NCBI GenBank assembly: GCA_963854835.1
Contig: OY978529.1
Location: 5,180,501 to 5,244,500, forward strand
DNA length: 64,000 nt
Reading direction: 5' to 3'
Source of the DNA: Megamerina dolium
Taxonomy: Eukaryota > Arthropoda > Insecta > Diptera > Megamerinidae
A model generated the notes under the pieces. It did no database searches. It saw only the letters and a list, made by a program, of their open reading frames with translations, and was not told where the DNA came from. Positions 23,346 through 36,650 of this stretch are shown piece after piece. The first letter of the stretch is position 1. Each line of letters starts with the position of its first letter. A program made the translations under genes and the position numbers.

Positions 23346-23669
23346 GTTCTTTTAAAAATTTATTTATTTATTTAAAAAAAAAATTGGTGGCCGGACATTC
23401 ATAATTTTTAATTTTATAGCATAAAATGTGGTGAAAAAGAGTCGTTAATGCTCTCAGATTCAATCTTCGATTCGACAATGATAAATTCAGTAGAACTTCT
23501 CTTTAGAAATTCAAGAAATATTTAACTATTACTTGAATATATTATATTATAAATTATTAAATATTATTTAAAAGTGCTTTTTCGTAGGCTTTGCTATGGT
23601 TCTAGTGCATTCTACTCATATTACAAAAGTGGAGGTGGGCAGAATGTCTTATTGGCAACCCTATGGTAT

Positions 23670-24620
23670 ATACAGATGAGTACTACTATATGGAAATCTA
23701 ATATATAGACGTCGTACTGTGTGATGGTCAATGAAATGAGAATAGAGAGAGAGAGAGAGAAAAAAATCAAAACAAAAATCAACATACATACAAGAGGGCG
23801 ACTACATATTCTTGGACAAATGAATCAAATGTAGTGAATACATATAAAATCAAGTATATAAGAACTTGACAAATGCTAAGTACATACACCAATATAGTTA
23901 TGTATATCATATGTACAATATATGTATGTAGTATTTATATACTAAAATCATAGTACAGTGATGACCAACGTAATATGAGCACATGTGCTTATAATATTGT
24001 GATGTAGTCCATGAAGCTTAGTAAGCCTAATTTTACTTAAAAAGAAAATAATAATAAATCCAACATCTAAGATTTAGAGAGGAAAGAGAATATTAAGCTC
24101 TTCAAAATTTAGTCTAACCATATTTTTGAGGCTTCATATTATCATTATGAGATTTTGATCGAAAATGTCCAACTATTGACAGACCTGAAAAAATATCTTC
24201 AGTATATTTTGATGACATTTTAAATCATATTTCCATATTTTGCGAACACAACCCGCTTAAATGTACTTGACTTTCACTGTAAACCATATGTAAATCATTG
24301 TAAATTCATATAAGGAAATATGTGAAAATTTTAAATTTTTTTTTATTTTTCTTTTCGTACCGACACATACACATATTGATATATGGATATGCATATCCAT
24401 AGCATTTTGCAGCTTTTCTTGTTATTTTTTATAAAAAATGTTTTTTATCATCTTTTTGAGTTGTCTCTCTTTGCAACGAATGAATTTTGGTTTTTGTTGT
24501 ATTTTTAATCAAAATGATTTTCATAGGATATTTTATACTTATTCGTATTGTGATATCCTTGTTATTGGATGCATGTACGAATGTCGCCGTTTTACATATT
24601 CTGATATATATATGTACATA
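23670..24620. other. Intronic AT-rich sequence without a gene
   Basis: A GA run lies at 23744-23760 and TATA/CATA-rich stretches at 23880-23950. I found nothing coding. Confidence 0.5.
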
Positions 24621-24626
24621 TATTTT

Positions 24627-25863
24627 TATACCCTGCATAATGCAATATGCATGGTATATTCATTTCGGTCAGATGTTTGTGTCCACTTGAAGGAATCTCC
24701 GGAGATATAGACATGGATATATATTCGTGATCAGCGTCGATTAAATTTTCGATTTAACGATGTCCGTCCGTCCGTCCGTCTGTCTGTCACCTGGCTGGTT
24801 CGCACGATAACTTGAGTAAATATTGAGCTATTTCGATGAAATTTGGCATAAGTAATCTATGATCCAAGGGTACGGAGGGGATTGATATTGGGCATGATCG
24901 GTCAATAACCACGCCCACACCAAGCATTCAAAGCGACTAACCTCGAAATTTTCAAAATCTTTAACTTGCTATAACTCACACAATATACCACTTGGGACAA
25001 CAATATTTTGCACATAGAGTTATATTATACTACTATATAACCTCACCAAAAGTGGATGAGCCACGCCTACTTTCTAGCGTAGCTCCCATACAAAGTGTCT
25101 GTACTTCTTTTAAATTGAAACTGCTGTAACTTCTACAATCTTCTGTCTAGAATAACCATAATTGACACTTAGATTAACACGGCAGTGAGAAATAATATGG
25201 CAGAAAATCAATGTGCCACGCCCACTCCTTTTTGGGTCTCCCATACAAAGTTGCGGAAATTAAAAAAAATGTTACCGGTTATAACTTGCAAACTATTCAG
25301 CGTAGAATAACGAGATTTAAGGTGTGGATTAGTATTGTACGAGCAACTAGGCTCACAGAAAATGGGCGCACCACGCCCAGTGTTTATCGTAGCCCCCATA
25401 CAAATTTTAAATTGAAACAGCTGTAACTTCGGCAATCTTCTGTCTAGAATAACCGTAATTGACACCTAAATTAATATCGTAGTCGGAAATGATCTGGCGA
25501 AAAATCAGCGTACCACGCCCACTTCTTATTGGGGCTCCCATACAAAGTTGAGGAAATTAAACAAAAATGTTAACCACCATAACTTAGAAACTATTCAACG
25601 TAGGACACCAAATTTAAGGTGTGGATTAACATTGAAAAATTAATTGGATTTACTAGAAAGTGGTAAGCCACGCCCACTTTTTATATAGCTCCCATACTAA
25701 GCCTCGGAATTATCTTAAAATCCTTTTATTTCGTCAAAGTCAACCATATTTCGGGTGTAAATTAGTAGTATATGCAAAAATTGTTTCTCGAAAAGTGGAA
25801 ATAAAAGAAAAGTTGGATATTCGAGTAAACTTTTTATATATAAATCTACATATGCAGGGTATA
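24627..25863. repeat. Repeat element with 13 bp inverted ends and six ~155 bp tandem units
   Basis: It is bounded by TATACCCTGCATA (24627-24639) and its exact inverse TATGCAGGGTATA (25851-25863). Just inside is a CCGTCCGTCCGTCTGTCTGTC-like run (24765-24790). The interior carries CCACGCCCAC at about 24909, 25061, 25216, 25371, 25513 and 25668, mostly 152-155 bases apart. Each is followed some 20 bases later by TAGCTCCCATACAAAG-like sequence and a CTGTAACTTC block. The layout resembles dispersed fly repeats that carry CACGCCC modules. I cannot name the family. No ORF is credible. Confidence 0.75.
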
Positions 25864-25869
25864 GTTTGG

Positions 25870-26380
25870 TCGGCCCCAGCCGACTGTAAGGAGATTTTTA
25901 TTTTTTACTTTTGCCAGGATTTCAGCATGGATTTATTTTGATGTATTTTCATATAAATATATAAGTATGGATTGCCATTATACCATCACACTGTCTCTCT
26001 CTCTTTTTTTTTCTCTCTCACTGTATGTGAAAATACCCACTAGCTCTCTCTCTACCTCTTCTTCAGAGTTGATATCTGTCAGTTAATATGACTGACATCT
26101 GAAAATGGCTCAAAGAGAACGATGAAAGCAAATTATAGTAAAAAGCAAACAAAAATATATTACATAAATCTTGATAGCTTAAAATTGTGAAATGTGATTA
26201 CATTTTCAATTGATTTTTGTTTTGCATTTTGTGTCGTTGTTGGCGTGGCGTTGGTTTAAATATTGCTTTTTGTAATTTGATTATTTTTTAACTTTTTTAT
26301 TGGGACTATGGATTAATTTTAAAGAATTTTCTGGCAAAAATTTCTCTTCATTTCAATATCAATGAATCAAGCCAATATCG
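25870..26380. other. Intronic sequence with CT-rich tracts
   Basis: CTCTCTCTC runs lie at about 25992-26062; otherwise it is AT-rich, with no gene. Confidence 0.5.
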
Positions 26381-26384
26381 GATA

Positions 26385-27075
26385 GTAGTAGTCAGACGTA
26401 GCAGTGGCTAGGCAATAAGGGCCAGTCGCTGTTTTCCAAATAATTTTTAATCGGTCTTGCAACATGAGACCGAGCGTTATCATGTTGTAATATTATAGAC
26501 TCGTGTCTAATCGCATATTCTGGTCGTTTTTCGACGATTGCTCTGCTTCAAGCGAATCACTTGTGTTCGGTACAGGTCCCCTGCTACCCGATTTTAACAG
26601 CACATAATACAATACACCCATCTGATCGAACAAAATGCAGATCATTACCTTCGTGCTGTGAATAGCCTGCTCTCCTGTTGATTTCGGTGGTTGGCCGTGC
26701 TTCACATACGTTATCTTGCGCTTTGGGTTGTAATAATGAATCCATTTTTCGTCACCAGTAACAATTCGATGCAAAAACGACTTCTTTTCTTCTTTTTGTA
26801 TCGCTCGTGCAACATTTCTAACAACCAAAACGTCTCTTGGCTTCAGTTCATTGCTTTTGAACGTTCGGAAATGGTTGTATGAGTCACTTCTAAGGATTCT
26901 GAGAGATCTTTTTGCATTTGACAACAATTTTGGTCGAGTAATACTTTCGATTTTTCATCTTCAAACTTTTATTGGGTGACCAGGCCTCTTCTGTGATGAA
27001 ATTGCTACTTTTGAATCGTCTGAACCAGTACTCAAATAAAAGCAAAGAAGTAATCCTTCCCGCAAATTGCGTTTC
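26385..27075 (-). mobile_element. mariner transposase remnant
   Basis: Minus-strand motifs run from high to low coordinates. First is SSQKRPGHPIK (about 27000), the degraded HTH linker. Then come ELKPRDV and FLHRIVTGDEKWIHYYNPKR (about 26725-26790) with the first catalytic Asp, and after a frameshift LQHDNARSHVARPIK (about 26450-26495) with the second. The third catalytic block is unrecognisable. This is the classical mariner layout, with several frameshifts. The 5' side abuts a SINE fragment at 27085. Confidence 0.85.
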
Positions 27076-27084
27076 ATTGGTATA

Positions 27085-27225
27085 AAACTCGACCTATTCG
27101 ATCTGTCGGTTAAAATAAGTAGGTCCCCTCTAATACTGTCCAAAATATAACATGCACAACAGAAATGGAAGAAAAACTCGGCGAAAGAGCCCTTCGAGGC
27201 TTATAAGTGCCGCAAAATTATTATT
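27085..27225 (+). repeat. 5'-truncated SINE copy
   Basis: It matches the 3' half of the SINE at 16168-16493, in plus orientation: AATAAGTAGGTCCCCTCTAA, TACTGTCCAAAATATAAC, CTCGGCGAAAGAGCCCTTCG and AGGCTTATAAGTGCC, followed by an A/T tail. No head is present. Confidence 0.75.
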
Positions 27226-27479
27226 ATTTTTTTTTATATCTTCTACAAGAAGCTATGATTGCTTCCACTAGTGTGTTGACATGTTTGAAATATAGTAAAT
27301 TTAAGCTAAAGTAAAGCGATACCACAGAGTTGGATACCGTAGGTTCATATGGGCTTGATAATGGGTTTGTAAAGAAGAACCTTATAGTCCAGTTTGAGTT
27401 TGGAGTGCCTGTTCAAAAGGCAGTGTAGCTCCCTTTTTTTAAATTTTTATATGGGTAGCTTTTGCACTTATATGCTTTG

Positions 27480-28215
27480 CCTAAGTGAGCATGCGATCCA
27501 GATGCATTCCTAAATATTCAGTTTCTAAGGCTTGAGGGATCGGATTAGAGTTAATTTTGACAGGGGGGCAAGCACCCCTGCATAGAGTGTATATGACGTG
27601 AACGCATTTGGACTCATTGACTTTGATTCTCCAATCGCCCAGCCATTCTTAAAGCCTGTTGATATGTACTTGGAGAAGTTTTGACGCCGTGCATAATATA
27701 GCTGTTTCATCAGCGAAAGTATCGGTGATAGTCTTGACGTCGGTTGGCATATCTGCGGTGAACAACGTACAGAGCAAGGGGCCTAATACGCTGCTCTGCG
27801 GTACTCCAGCTCGAATGGGGTATTCAGCTGAGATGAAGCTTTTCTGTTTTACCACAAAGAGCCTACCCGAGAGGTAGCTTACAAGTGATACGTATATGTT
27901 AAGAGGTAACATGGTTTTGCAGTTTGTGCAGAATTCCCTCGTCCCACACCTTATCAAACGTCTGAGTGACATCAAGAAAAACTGCGGAACAATATTGCTT
28001 ATTTCGATGATCTTGTTCGATGGTGCTGTGTTTTTCTCCAAAACCAAACCGATGGTTTGCATGAAGTTATTGAGTTTGACGTAAACTTTAATACATTTTA
28101 TTATCATATTTTCAAAGAGTTTCGAAAATATTGAAAGCAGGCTAATTGGTCTGTATGAAGAGACGTTTGTTAGGTCCTTGCCAGCTTTGGGAATCATAGT
28201 AATTTGTAACCAGAA
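27480..28215 (-). mobile_element. Jockey-like reverse transcriptase fragment
   Basis: The minus-strand frame from 28197 reads IPKAGKDLTNVSSYRPISLL, then a weak catalytic block 1. YPIRAGVPQSSVLGPLLCTLF (RT block B) and TFADETAILCT follow. The canonical FADD is FADE here, so the second Asp pair is altered. A frameshift near 27650 leads to the WLGDWRIKVNESKC and CPPVKINSNPIPQ region and the thumb (EYLGMHLDRML). It covers most of the RT domain but is inactive by the FADE change and the frameshift. Further degraded matching sequence may extend to about 28400. Confidence 0.82.
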
Positions 28216-28419
28216 AGTAACCAGTGCGTATCATAGAATTGAAAATATGCCAGAGATCCATTACTGCTATTGCGAGGAAGCTCTTTAATCATTTGACCTG
28301 TAATTAAATAACGCTCTGGAGATTTTTTGGCGTTGAATTCTTTGATAGCGTTTATCAGTTCCTTTTAGCAAACGAGATACCATGTACGCTAGGAATAGGG
28401 TCGATAGCACTCGACCGGA

Positions 28420-29880
28420 ACTAGCAACATTAGAGGTGAAAACTTGCTCCAAATGAATGTATCACTTCTAGCCCAGTCTAGCCCTTGGGAAGGCGTATTG
28501 GGGACTCCATTTTTAGCCGTTCACCATAGGGAATAGCTAAACGTAAACGTAAATTGCATAATTTCACATAATGAATGCTTCATTGGTTGTGATGGCTGAG
28601 CCATAGATACTCACTGTCACATTTAGCGGTATATCATAGTTTTAAAATCCATTTCTTAGAGAATTTCGAGCATTTTAAATATGGTTAACTGGGAATTATC
28701 TCAAATTACTCAAGATTGTGATATATATTTTATGATCATATTACCGATCAATGTACGTTTTGATTGCTGTTTATTATTTACATTTTCTTGTATTTTTGTT
28801 TTTTTATTTCCATATCTAAAGAGGTATGTGAAGCCACAGTCATAAATCAATCAAATTGTCTATCTGTCTGTCCATCTCACTTTAGTACTGTAGTATAGGT
28901 ATATATGTGTCATCACTAGCTTAAGTGCTCCTATGTGTATTGTACATATGTGTAAGTGTTATGCATTTTTATTTACATATATATTTTGTCATGGCTATAA
29001 TATTATGTATAATTTATATATCTTACATTTTGTATCTCAGTAATGTGTTGTGGGCTATAAGTGTACTTTTGTAGCATGTATCACTTCGATTGATAACTAA
29101 ATATACCTATGTGTGGTAGAGAACCTTTCAACAACTGCTTTATTACTATTATTATTATTATTATTATTATCGTTCTAATATTATTTTATTATTTATGCGA
29201 TTATCATTATTAGCACCCTTCAATGCTGCCATCCAAGGAGATGTGTCATAAAATCAGTCGGTCATTGGAATTGGGCGTCAAATATCATAACTCTCTGTGT
29301 GTTTGTGTGTGGCATGTCATAATAGAATATAATAAAACAGAATAAAATAGAAATGCGTATGTGCTATAGGTCATAAATATAGCCCAGATTCATTCCAATG
29401 AAAATGTATTCCTTGTATGAAAATATATTATTATGTCGTACGTCGTAGGTATAGTCGACTCTAAGTATTTGATTTCTTCAATATATGTATGTATGCACTT
29501 ATATTTTCTTTATTTATTACCTTTATTACCTTTATTTGCTTTAGTTTTATTTTCAATTTGTTTATTTAATTTTACAACTGTATGTAGTTGTTGTTGTTGT
29601 TGTTGTTGCTGTTGTTATTATTATTAATATTATTGCTTATATTGGTTACGATTTATGATTACTGATGATTGTTATTTTCATTTGCTTAAAATGAACCACA
29701 AAAAAAAAAATATATATATATATTGTATATTTGTGTTTATTATTAGTTTTGGTCTTTTGATTTTTGAATCAAACTATCAAGCAAGTAATAAATTTACTTT
29801 TGATATATCTAAGCAGCAAAGAGGGCCAAATAAGATGTAGAGCGGATGGAGAGTGGTAAGAGGGGGAGTGGTAAATTAGA
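28420..29880. other. Intronic sequence with microsatellites, no gene
   Basis: (TTA)n at 29144-29172, (TTG)n at 29588-29612 and AT runs near 29710. Short ORFs here are low-complexity and show no family motif. Confidence 0.6.
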
Positions 29881-31400
29881 AAAACAAAATCAAAAATTAT
29901 GCAATTTTCTAAAATTAATTTCAATATAATTACAATTATAATTACATGTAATTTGTAATAGAAATTGTCATCCTACTGCATATTAAATTCAATTCTACAT
30001 GAAAAAATATTTAATTCTCCGTTAATACAGTTGAGTATTATTGTTTGAATATTTCAAATTCTTAAATTCAATTGTAATTGTAATTATAATTACTTGTCAA
30101 TTATAATTGAAATTGTCATGAATTCAAATTAAAGCAGTACTGCTAATTAAATATGCAGGAAACATGATGAATTTCCCGCTTAACATGTTGAAATTTTGAA
30201 CAATTTTCAATTACTTAGAAACTACTCGGTAATTTACCGTACTTTGAGTGAGCCTGTAAAGTAATTCCATTGAAATTGGATATAATATTTTAAGTTCAAA
30301 CAATAAATAAAGAACATTTCGAAATATTTTCTAATACTACAGACACATTACTTGAATTACTTGAAATTATCATTAAATTATTTGCCTACTTTAACGCTTT
30401 GAGTTTAGCAGAACTTGAGAATTACATTCAGTTTTCTTAGGGAGAAGTTTTCTTCATAAAATGTTAGTTTTTAAGTAACTTCAGTAATTTCTATGTAATT
30501 GAAGTAATCTAAATATTAAAAGAGAATTATATTTTAATAATACAGAATACTGCACATAGATAGAGAAGTAGGCGTGGAAAAATATAATTTCGAATAAACT
30601 TTAATAAAATAATAGCATTACTTTTTAATTACTAAACTAATTTGTACCCAATTCGAAATTTAGCTTAATTACATAATGAAATAAATAATATAATATACAT
30701 TTATGGACAGTGTCTTCACATAATAACTTACAATATATGAAATTGCAATGATCGTAACTCATTTAATTAATTAATCAATCGAGTTACTAAACAATTACAT
30801 ACAATGCATTTACATATGACTAAGTCATTTTACAAATAAGAGTAATTTCCTAAGTAATTTAACAACATTTTTGTTATATTTTACTAATAAAAAGATTTAT
30901 TATAAATAGGAGAAAGAAATATCGGATAACTCATTACAATCGTCAGCAAGAAGTAATCCAATTGGAAAATTATGTAATCATATTATAAGTATTATCAATA
31001 TTAGTGTGTGCAACTATCTTAACTACGAGTATTTATCAATTACACATCTAATTAGTACTTGATTAAGTTTGATTGGTAAAAAAGTAATTTATCAATTCAT
31101 TAGATAATTTCATATGAAATGTCATTGTAATTCCCAAATCGCATGTAATACACAAATTGGAATTAAATAAAAAAGTTATTGAGAAGAAACATAATTATTT
31201 CCTATGAATTACTTGATTTGAACAATTGGCAAATTACTTTATCTGTTTATTAAGTAATTTGAATGTAATTTGTGTAATATAGTAATACATAAATAATACT
31301 ATTGTTAGCGCATAGCATTATTATTATTTAAATTACAAATTACAATTAATTGTAATGTAATTCACTTGTATATATTCATTATTCTTGACTGTAATTGCTA
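29880..31400. other. Tract dense in GTAATT / AATTAC
   Basis: For about 1.5 kb the hexamers AATTAC and GTAATT, and looser TAATT/AATTA cores, recur every few tens of bases on both strands (for example AATTACTTGAATTACTTG near 30350 and AATTACAAATTACAATTAATTG near 31340). There is no fixed period and no ORF. TAATT is the core recognised by many homeodomain proteins. Whether this is an enhancer-like cluster or an old degenerate simple repeat is unresolved. Confidence 0.6.
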
Positions 31401-32940
31401 TGAATAGTGAAAAATTAAACAAACCAAATCACACCTTTCAATAACATTTGGATACCATTCCTGGTTTTGATCAAATTCTAAATAACTCGTAGATTACATA
31501 AATAATTTACTTTTCGATTCGATTTATTATATATTTATTATGATGATTGCGATTATTGCTGATGTTGATTGCTGTACGTTATTAATTGAATTGTCGTTGA
31601 ATTGCTTTCGTTTTTTTTTTGATGTTTGACTGCTTGTTTGTTGGTTCTGAATTATTATCGAACTGAACTGAATAATGTTGGTTGTGGTGATTTAAATTTA
31701 TTATACATCCATGTGTGTATAAACAAGTATGAAAGTTCATATTTTACATGTACGTATCGTACACTATGCGTGTATGATATGATTACATCATACAATCAAT
31801 CACTGAATCAGTAGTGATCTGGTTGGTTGATGTCGTTGTTGTTGTTAGCATTTCATTACTAATAATTTTTATTATTTATTTATTTAGGACTATTATTATG
31901 AATTTTGCAATTTCTTTAAATCAAAATTTATTTATTTTATACCATAAATATATGAAAAGCATATATGTATGTAGTATCAGTTGATATTGATATACGAATG
32001 CAGCAAGTGCAGTCACAGAGAGGGCATTAATTAATGGGTGTGTTGATTTCGTATAGGTGTAGAATGCATTATATTAGTCGATACCGAATGGCAAAACTCA
32101 TTTGTTATATCATAGTTGACTTTGATTTGTCCCTTATCTAAGAAAAATTTATTTCGTTTTTTTTTTTTCTATGTGTCTCTAAAGTTTTAGTCATCAACTA
32201 TTGTACAGAGTTAATTATAAAAAAATGCTCATTCTCGTATTACTTACAATTAATAGTCATTAAAGGTTTACATCAAATTGGCATTGGTTCTTGTTGCCCA
32301 ATTTTTTTTTGTTTTTTTTTCTCTTTCTTATGACAATTTTAATGATCGATTTGGCAATTTTATTTAATTCGTGATTTGTCATTCTTATGATGAGTAGTTG
32401 TCTTATGTATTTATATCGTACATACATATGATTGGACATACGTTGAATTATGTAGCTCAATAATTTTAGTATTTATATTCTTCTGCTACTTTTGTGCGTA
32501 TTTGCGTATATGCGTATGTTGCATATATGCGTGATTTAATGTATGCGCACTTAGATGTCAGACATCTTGAGTACACAAAATCTGAGTTATTTTTCTTTAT
32601 ATTATACATTTTAATTAAAATGTATAATTTGAAGCAATTATTATGCAAATGATAATAAATTTCATGCTATTCAAAACATTTTAATTGAATTATATATGAA
32701 TTTATTCATATATCAGTGCTGTGTGTAAGTACAATGTGGTGGATTAAATTGTGTGGTAGTCAAAGTTCGACTACCTGGCTCAGTGAAAAATATAAAATAT
32801 CTATGATTTCAAGCATTTCTACCTAAGGAAGCACACAAAGATATTCCTGGTTTAATTGCGACTACTTTTTTTTTTACAAGATCATCAATTTTGTAGGGAA
32901 GCCTTCCTAAGATATGGAATTATCGAGATAAGTTTGCTTC
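31400..32940. other. Intronic AT-rich sequence without a gene
   Basis: No coding or element motif is seen. GCATATATGCGT-type short repeats occur near 32490-32535. Confidence 0.5.
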
Positions 32941-33620
32941 AAGAAATATTCAGGAAGAAAAATTAATAGGGTCGGTAATATATTTGACCACTCTAGATGT
33001 GATTCTGGGACAGCTATTATCGATATTCATGTGTATTTACGTTCACTTTGTATGGGAGTCCCCCTAAGGGGTGGAGATAAAGAGTAATTACGTTTGGAGA
33101 AAATGTTGAGAAGTAAAACTTAATGGGGGTCGGTTATACATTTCATCTCTCTAGTGACGAATCCTAGATAATTATGATGTAATTTGACACTTTTCAAGTG
33201 TTTTTACTTTCATTTTGTAGGGGAGCACTCCTAAGAAGCAGAGTTAGAATGAAAGTATGTACGGGAAAAATGTTGAATGGTGAAAATGAAAAGGTCTGGA
33301 GATAGAGAGTAAGTATAATGGGGGTCGGTCATACATTTCATCTCTCTAGAGACGAATCCTAGATAATTATGATGTAATTTGACACTTTTCAAGTGTTTTT
33401 ACGTTCATTTTATAGGGGAGCACTCCTAAGAAACAGAGGTAGAATCAAAGTATGTACGGGAAAAATGTTGAATGGTGAAAATGAAAGGGGCTTCAAGATA
33501 TATTTAACCCCCTAAACTCCTCTTTGTATCGATGGAGAGCAATTTTGTACAAAAAAAAAAAAAAAAACCGTCAATTGCGTGAGGCAGCCCCTCTAAGAGG
33601 TGTGTTTTGGGGATAAGTAT
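32940..33620 (+). repeat. Tandem repeat, four to five units
   Basis: Two near-identical ~195 bp units start at about 33125 and 33320 (GGGGGTCGGTxATACATTTC...TTTTCAAGTGTTTTTAC...GGGGAGCACTCCTAAGAA...ACGGGAAAAATGTTGAATGG). They are flanked by more diverged units, at about 32960 and after 33490. The landmarks CACTTTGTATGGGAGTCC, CATTTTGTAGGGGAGCAC and CATTTTATAGGGGAGCAC lie at about 33045, 33211 and 33406. The motif order matches that at 59.7-61.0 kb, which is in reverse orientation. Confidence 0.85.
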
Positions 33621-36600
33621 GTTCCGAAGGTGGGAAGATGTGCGTTTATTGACAGATTTAGTTCGTATTTTTTAAATTTTGACCACGATTTTTCACAATT
33701 TACCAAGTTTTTGATCCAAACATTTGTTAATGAAAGTTCACAAAATAGAAAAGTCATGCACTATCACAAGATACCCACAAATTTCCTACATAATTTCAAT
33801 TCGATTAAAAATGGAGATCATTTTAAATCTACAGATTTTCTGTATTTTCTGATTGATGAAAATCTGAGCTTCACTTATAAAATAGTTATAAATATATACA
33901 TATTTATATGTTTTTACGATTAATATTTTCCGTATTTAGTATATTTTCGATGAACACTTCGGTGTTTCAGGTAAATTGGGGATGCCCAATATCTCTGCCA
34001 TATGTCGATTGTTCCTGTTTTAAATTTTAATTTATTTCTGAAAGTCAATTTTTTGTCTTCAAAATTAATATAATGATTGCAATCCATATTTTATTTATGA
34101 TAATGATAATGATGATAAACCATTTAATTACTTGGTAATTAGCTATTGTTAAGCAACAAACAACACCTATAAAACAAAATACTTTAAAGTCAAATTTATT
34201 ACAAGTATTTAAAAAAAGCATTAAGGGATTAATAATGATATTCAAAAGCAAAAAAAAAAAAAAAAATTTAAGATTGCACTAAACACCTACATATATATGG
34301 AATGTGTTATCATGGAGTACTAGCACTCAAGTAGTAAAATTATAAAACTTCTACGGTTAATATGAAATTACTAATTACTAATTGCATTAAAGATATTTAT
34401 GTACAAAATGTGTAGGTACTTAGTTTATAGCGTTGATTAGAAAATAAATTATATGTACCTACATATGTATATGACTGCTGATAGCCAGCCATGCATACAA
34501 AATAATACCAAAATCGTATATGTTGGTATATAACAGTAATAATTATAAATTATATACCATATTCGATCAAAAAGTCTATTTCCGTATTAAAAAGAAAAAA
34601 TCGGTGCAAATTATGAGCTAAATAATATATCGCAGGTACTACATAACTACCAACAGCAGCAAGACTTATCAGTGGAATCTATCATACTATACTAAAATCA
34701 TATGGGTGGGCAAGTAAGGGATGCTAAACTATTCTAAATGATTTAAAAAGGGTCCAAAAATAGTAGCATCGAATTTTTGAAATTCCTTTGAAAAATTATT
34801 TTGAAAAAAGTTAAAATAAAGGATTACAAAATTTTTTTCATTTCGCATTTTGTCTCTAAATTTAAACGTTATTTCGATGGATACTCCTAAATAATTAACA
34901 TTTTCATAAATTAGGCTCTCATCGCAGGCCAAGTCCCTTAAATGATCGATTCACACTAAATCATTCCATAGAATAGAGAAGTTTCCCCTATAAAATTAAA
35001 TGAAAAGCACCTGGAAATCGACAAATAATATTATAGTTGCCCAGCAATCGCATTTAGAACCTGCCCCACATATATTTTCAGCCCCACAATTTCATTCAAT
35101 TGCACTTAATCTCTACTTCCCCTCGTTTTGAAAGCTTCCATACAAAATTGATGCTTTTGTAAAGTTGGGAAAAATAACGGGTAGGGATATGTCCAGAAAA
35201 ATGTTGAATCAATCAAACCAATATATATAGCAATGCTTGATTAATAAAAATTGTGACGGTACGGGATGGAACTCTGTTAAGTTATTGCATGTAACCCAGC
35301 AGAAAAGAATCTTAGGCCTTTAATTACACGTCCCGGTATTTTCACTTCTAATAGAGTCGTATTATGCGACCGGATCCATAAATTCGATTGCAGGCCAACA
35401 AAATTTGATTATAAAACTACCATTCCTTCGCACTTCTCAGAATAACAATGCCATTTTTATTTTAGAAATATGACAATTAGCACCATCGCTTAAGAAATGT
35501 CTACAATTTGATCAATTTCTACAATTTTAGCGCGACACCTTAGCTGGACATCACCTTTAAATTTATATTTACTGTCAAATAGCAGAGATGTATTTTTGAA
35601 ACTACTCAATCCACCACCCTTTAGAAGCAATAAACATATGACTTTTTTTTTGGGAAAATTTCTACCCATTATTAAATGTTGAGAATTCGTCAAAAAACAA
35701 AAAAAATATTGTTCTTGTGTCAATTTATCAAAACAACATAAACCTCCCGCATATTCGAAATTTCACTTATAACAACGGCTCTAGGTCTACGATAGTAGTC
35801 ATTACTATGGCAACTGATTCAGCAGCCACTTTTCCTATATTTTATAATATACATGAGTAAGTTCGTATGAATAAGTTCATATTCATATATATAAAAGCTC
35901 ATTGCATGATCCCATATATATTTAATATTTCCAAAAATTAGTTGAAAATTCATATGGGTAATAAGTTTATTAATGGAATTCTTCTTGTAAATTAAATTCT
36001 GATTAAAAAAATTCGAAAATCCTTTGTTAACAAATTAGGTTGTTAACTAAGATCCCGTGATTGGCACCCCTAGTACAAATATGTTATATGTATTATATGC
36101 TATAGCACTATCAATGTCATCGCGTTTACAAACGGCAACTGCTGCGATTACTCTTCGAATGCACATAGCACATAGCTCTGTTTAGTTTATATTTTAAGTG
36201 TATTTATTGGGTCAATATTTGTTATTAGATTTTTATTTAATAGCCTTCAAGTTAATATAGGTATATGTACATATATCTTTATATATTATATTGTATAAAT
36301 ACAAATGATATATGATTTTAAGCCTTTATATTGTTTATTAAGAGTTAACAGCTGCTTTGTCGGCATTTATTAACACCGATCGATACACGTTTTAAACACG
36401 TTTTTTTTTTTTAAACATAATTTTTATTACATCTTTATATTTGTAACTACATATTTTTATATTATCATTGTGTGATAATAAATCAGTAGACTAATCTGAA
36501 AACTTTAGACTTGTACTTATCAGTATGAATTAAGGCAATGATTGAGTTAGGAATATTCTTCATGATTGATATCGATTGTGAAGATTGTCCCAAAATTTTA

Positions 36601-36650
36601 TCGATATTTTGACACACACATGAATTATTTCTATGTACATACATATGACA
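33620..36650. other. Intronic AT-rich sequence without a gene
   Basis: About 3 kb with no coding or element motif that I can support. A lone CTTCCATACAAAATTGATGC near 35143 resembles the core of the ~155 bp repeats. A 107-codon plus-strand frame at 33600 has AT-driven composition and no recognisable domain. Confidence 0.5.

Larger units (their letters stand above)
22160..23668. mobile_element. Composite block bounded by inverted AGGGTTGCCA termini
   Basis: The left boundary ATAGGGTTGCCATTTG (about 22161-22176) is inverted at the right (ATTGGCAACCCTATGG, about 23650-23665). Inside lie a two-copy direct repeat and a Jockey-like RT fragment. Short AGGGTTGCCA-type ends also appear at 55797 and, inverted and altered, at 58610. 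The inverted ends may mark a DNA element into which the retrotransposon inserted, or may be coincidence; 11-12 matching bases is modest evidence. Confidence 0.4.

Noticed and set aside
24909..25680. Regularly spaced repeats resembling a CRISPR array
   Set aside because: The whole ~155 bp unit repeats with divergence rather than short identical repeats with unique spacers, and the DNA is eukaryotic.
33600..33923. 107-codon frame downstream of the tandem array
   Set aside because: Starts inside the repeat and is Phe/Asn/Ser-rich from AT composition; no family features.
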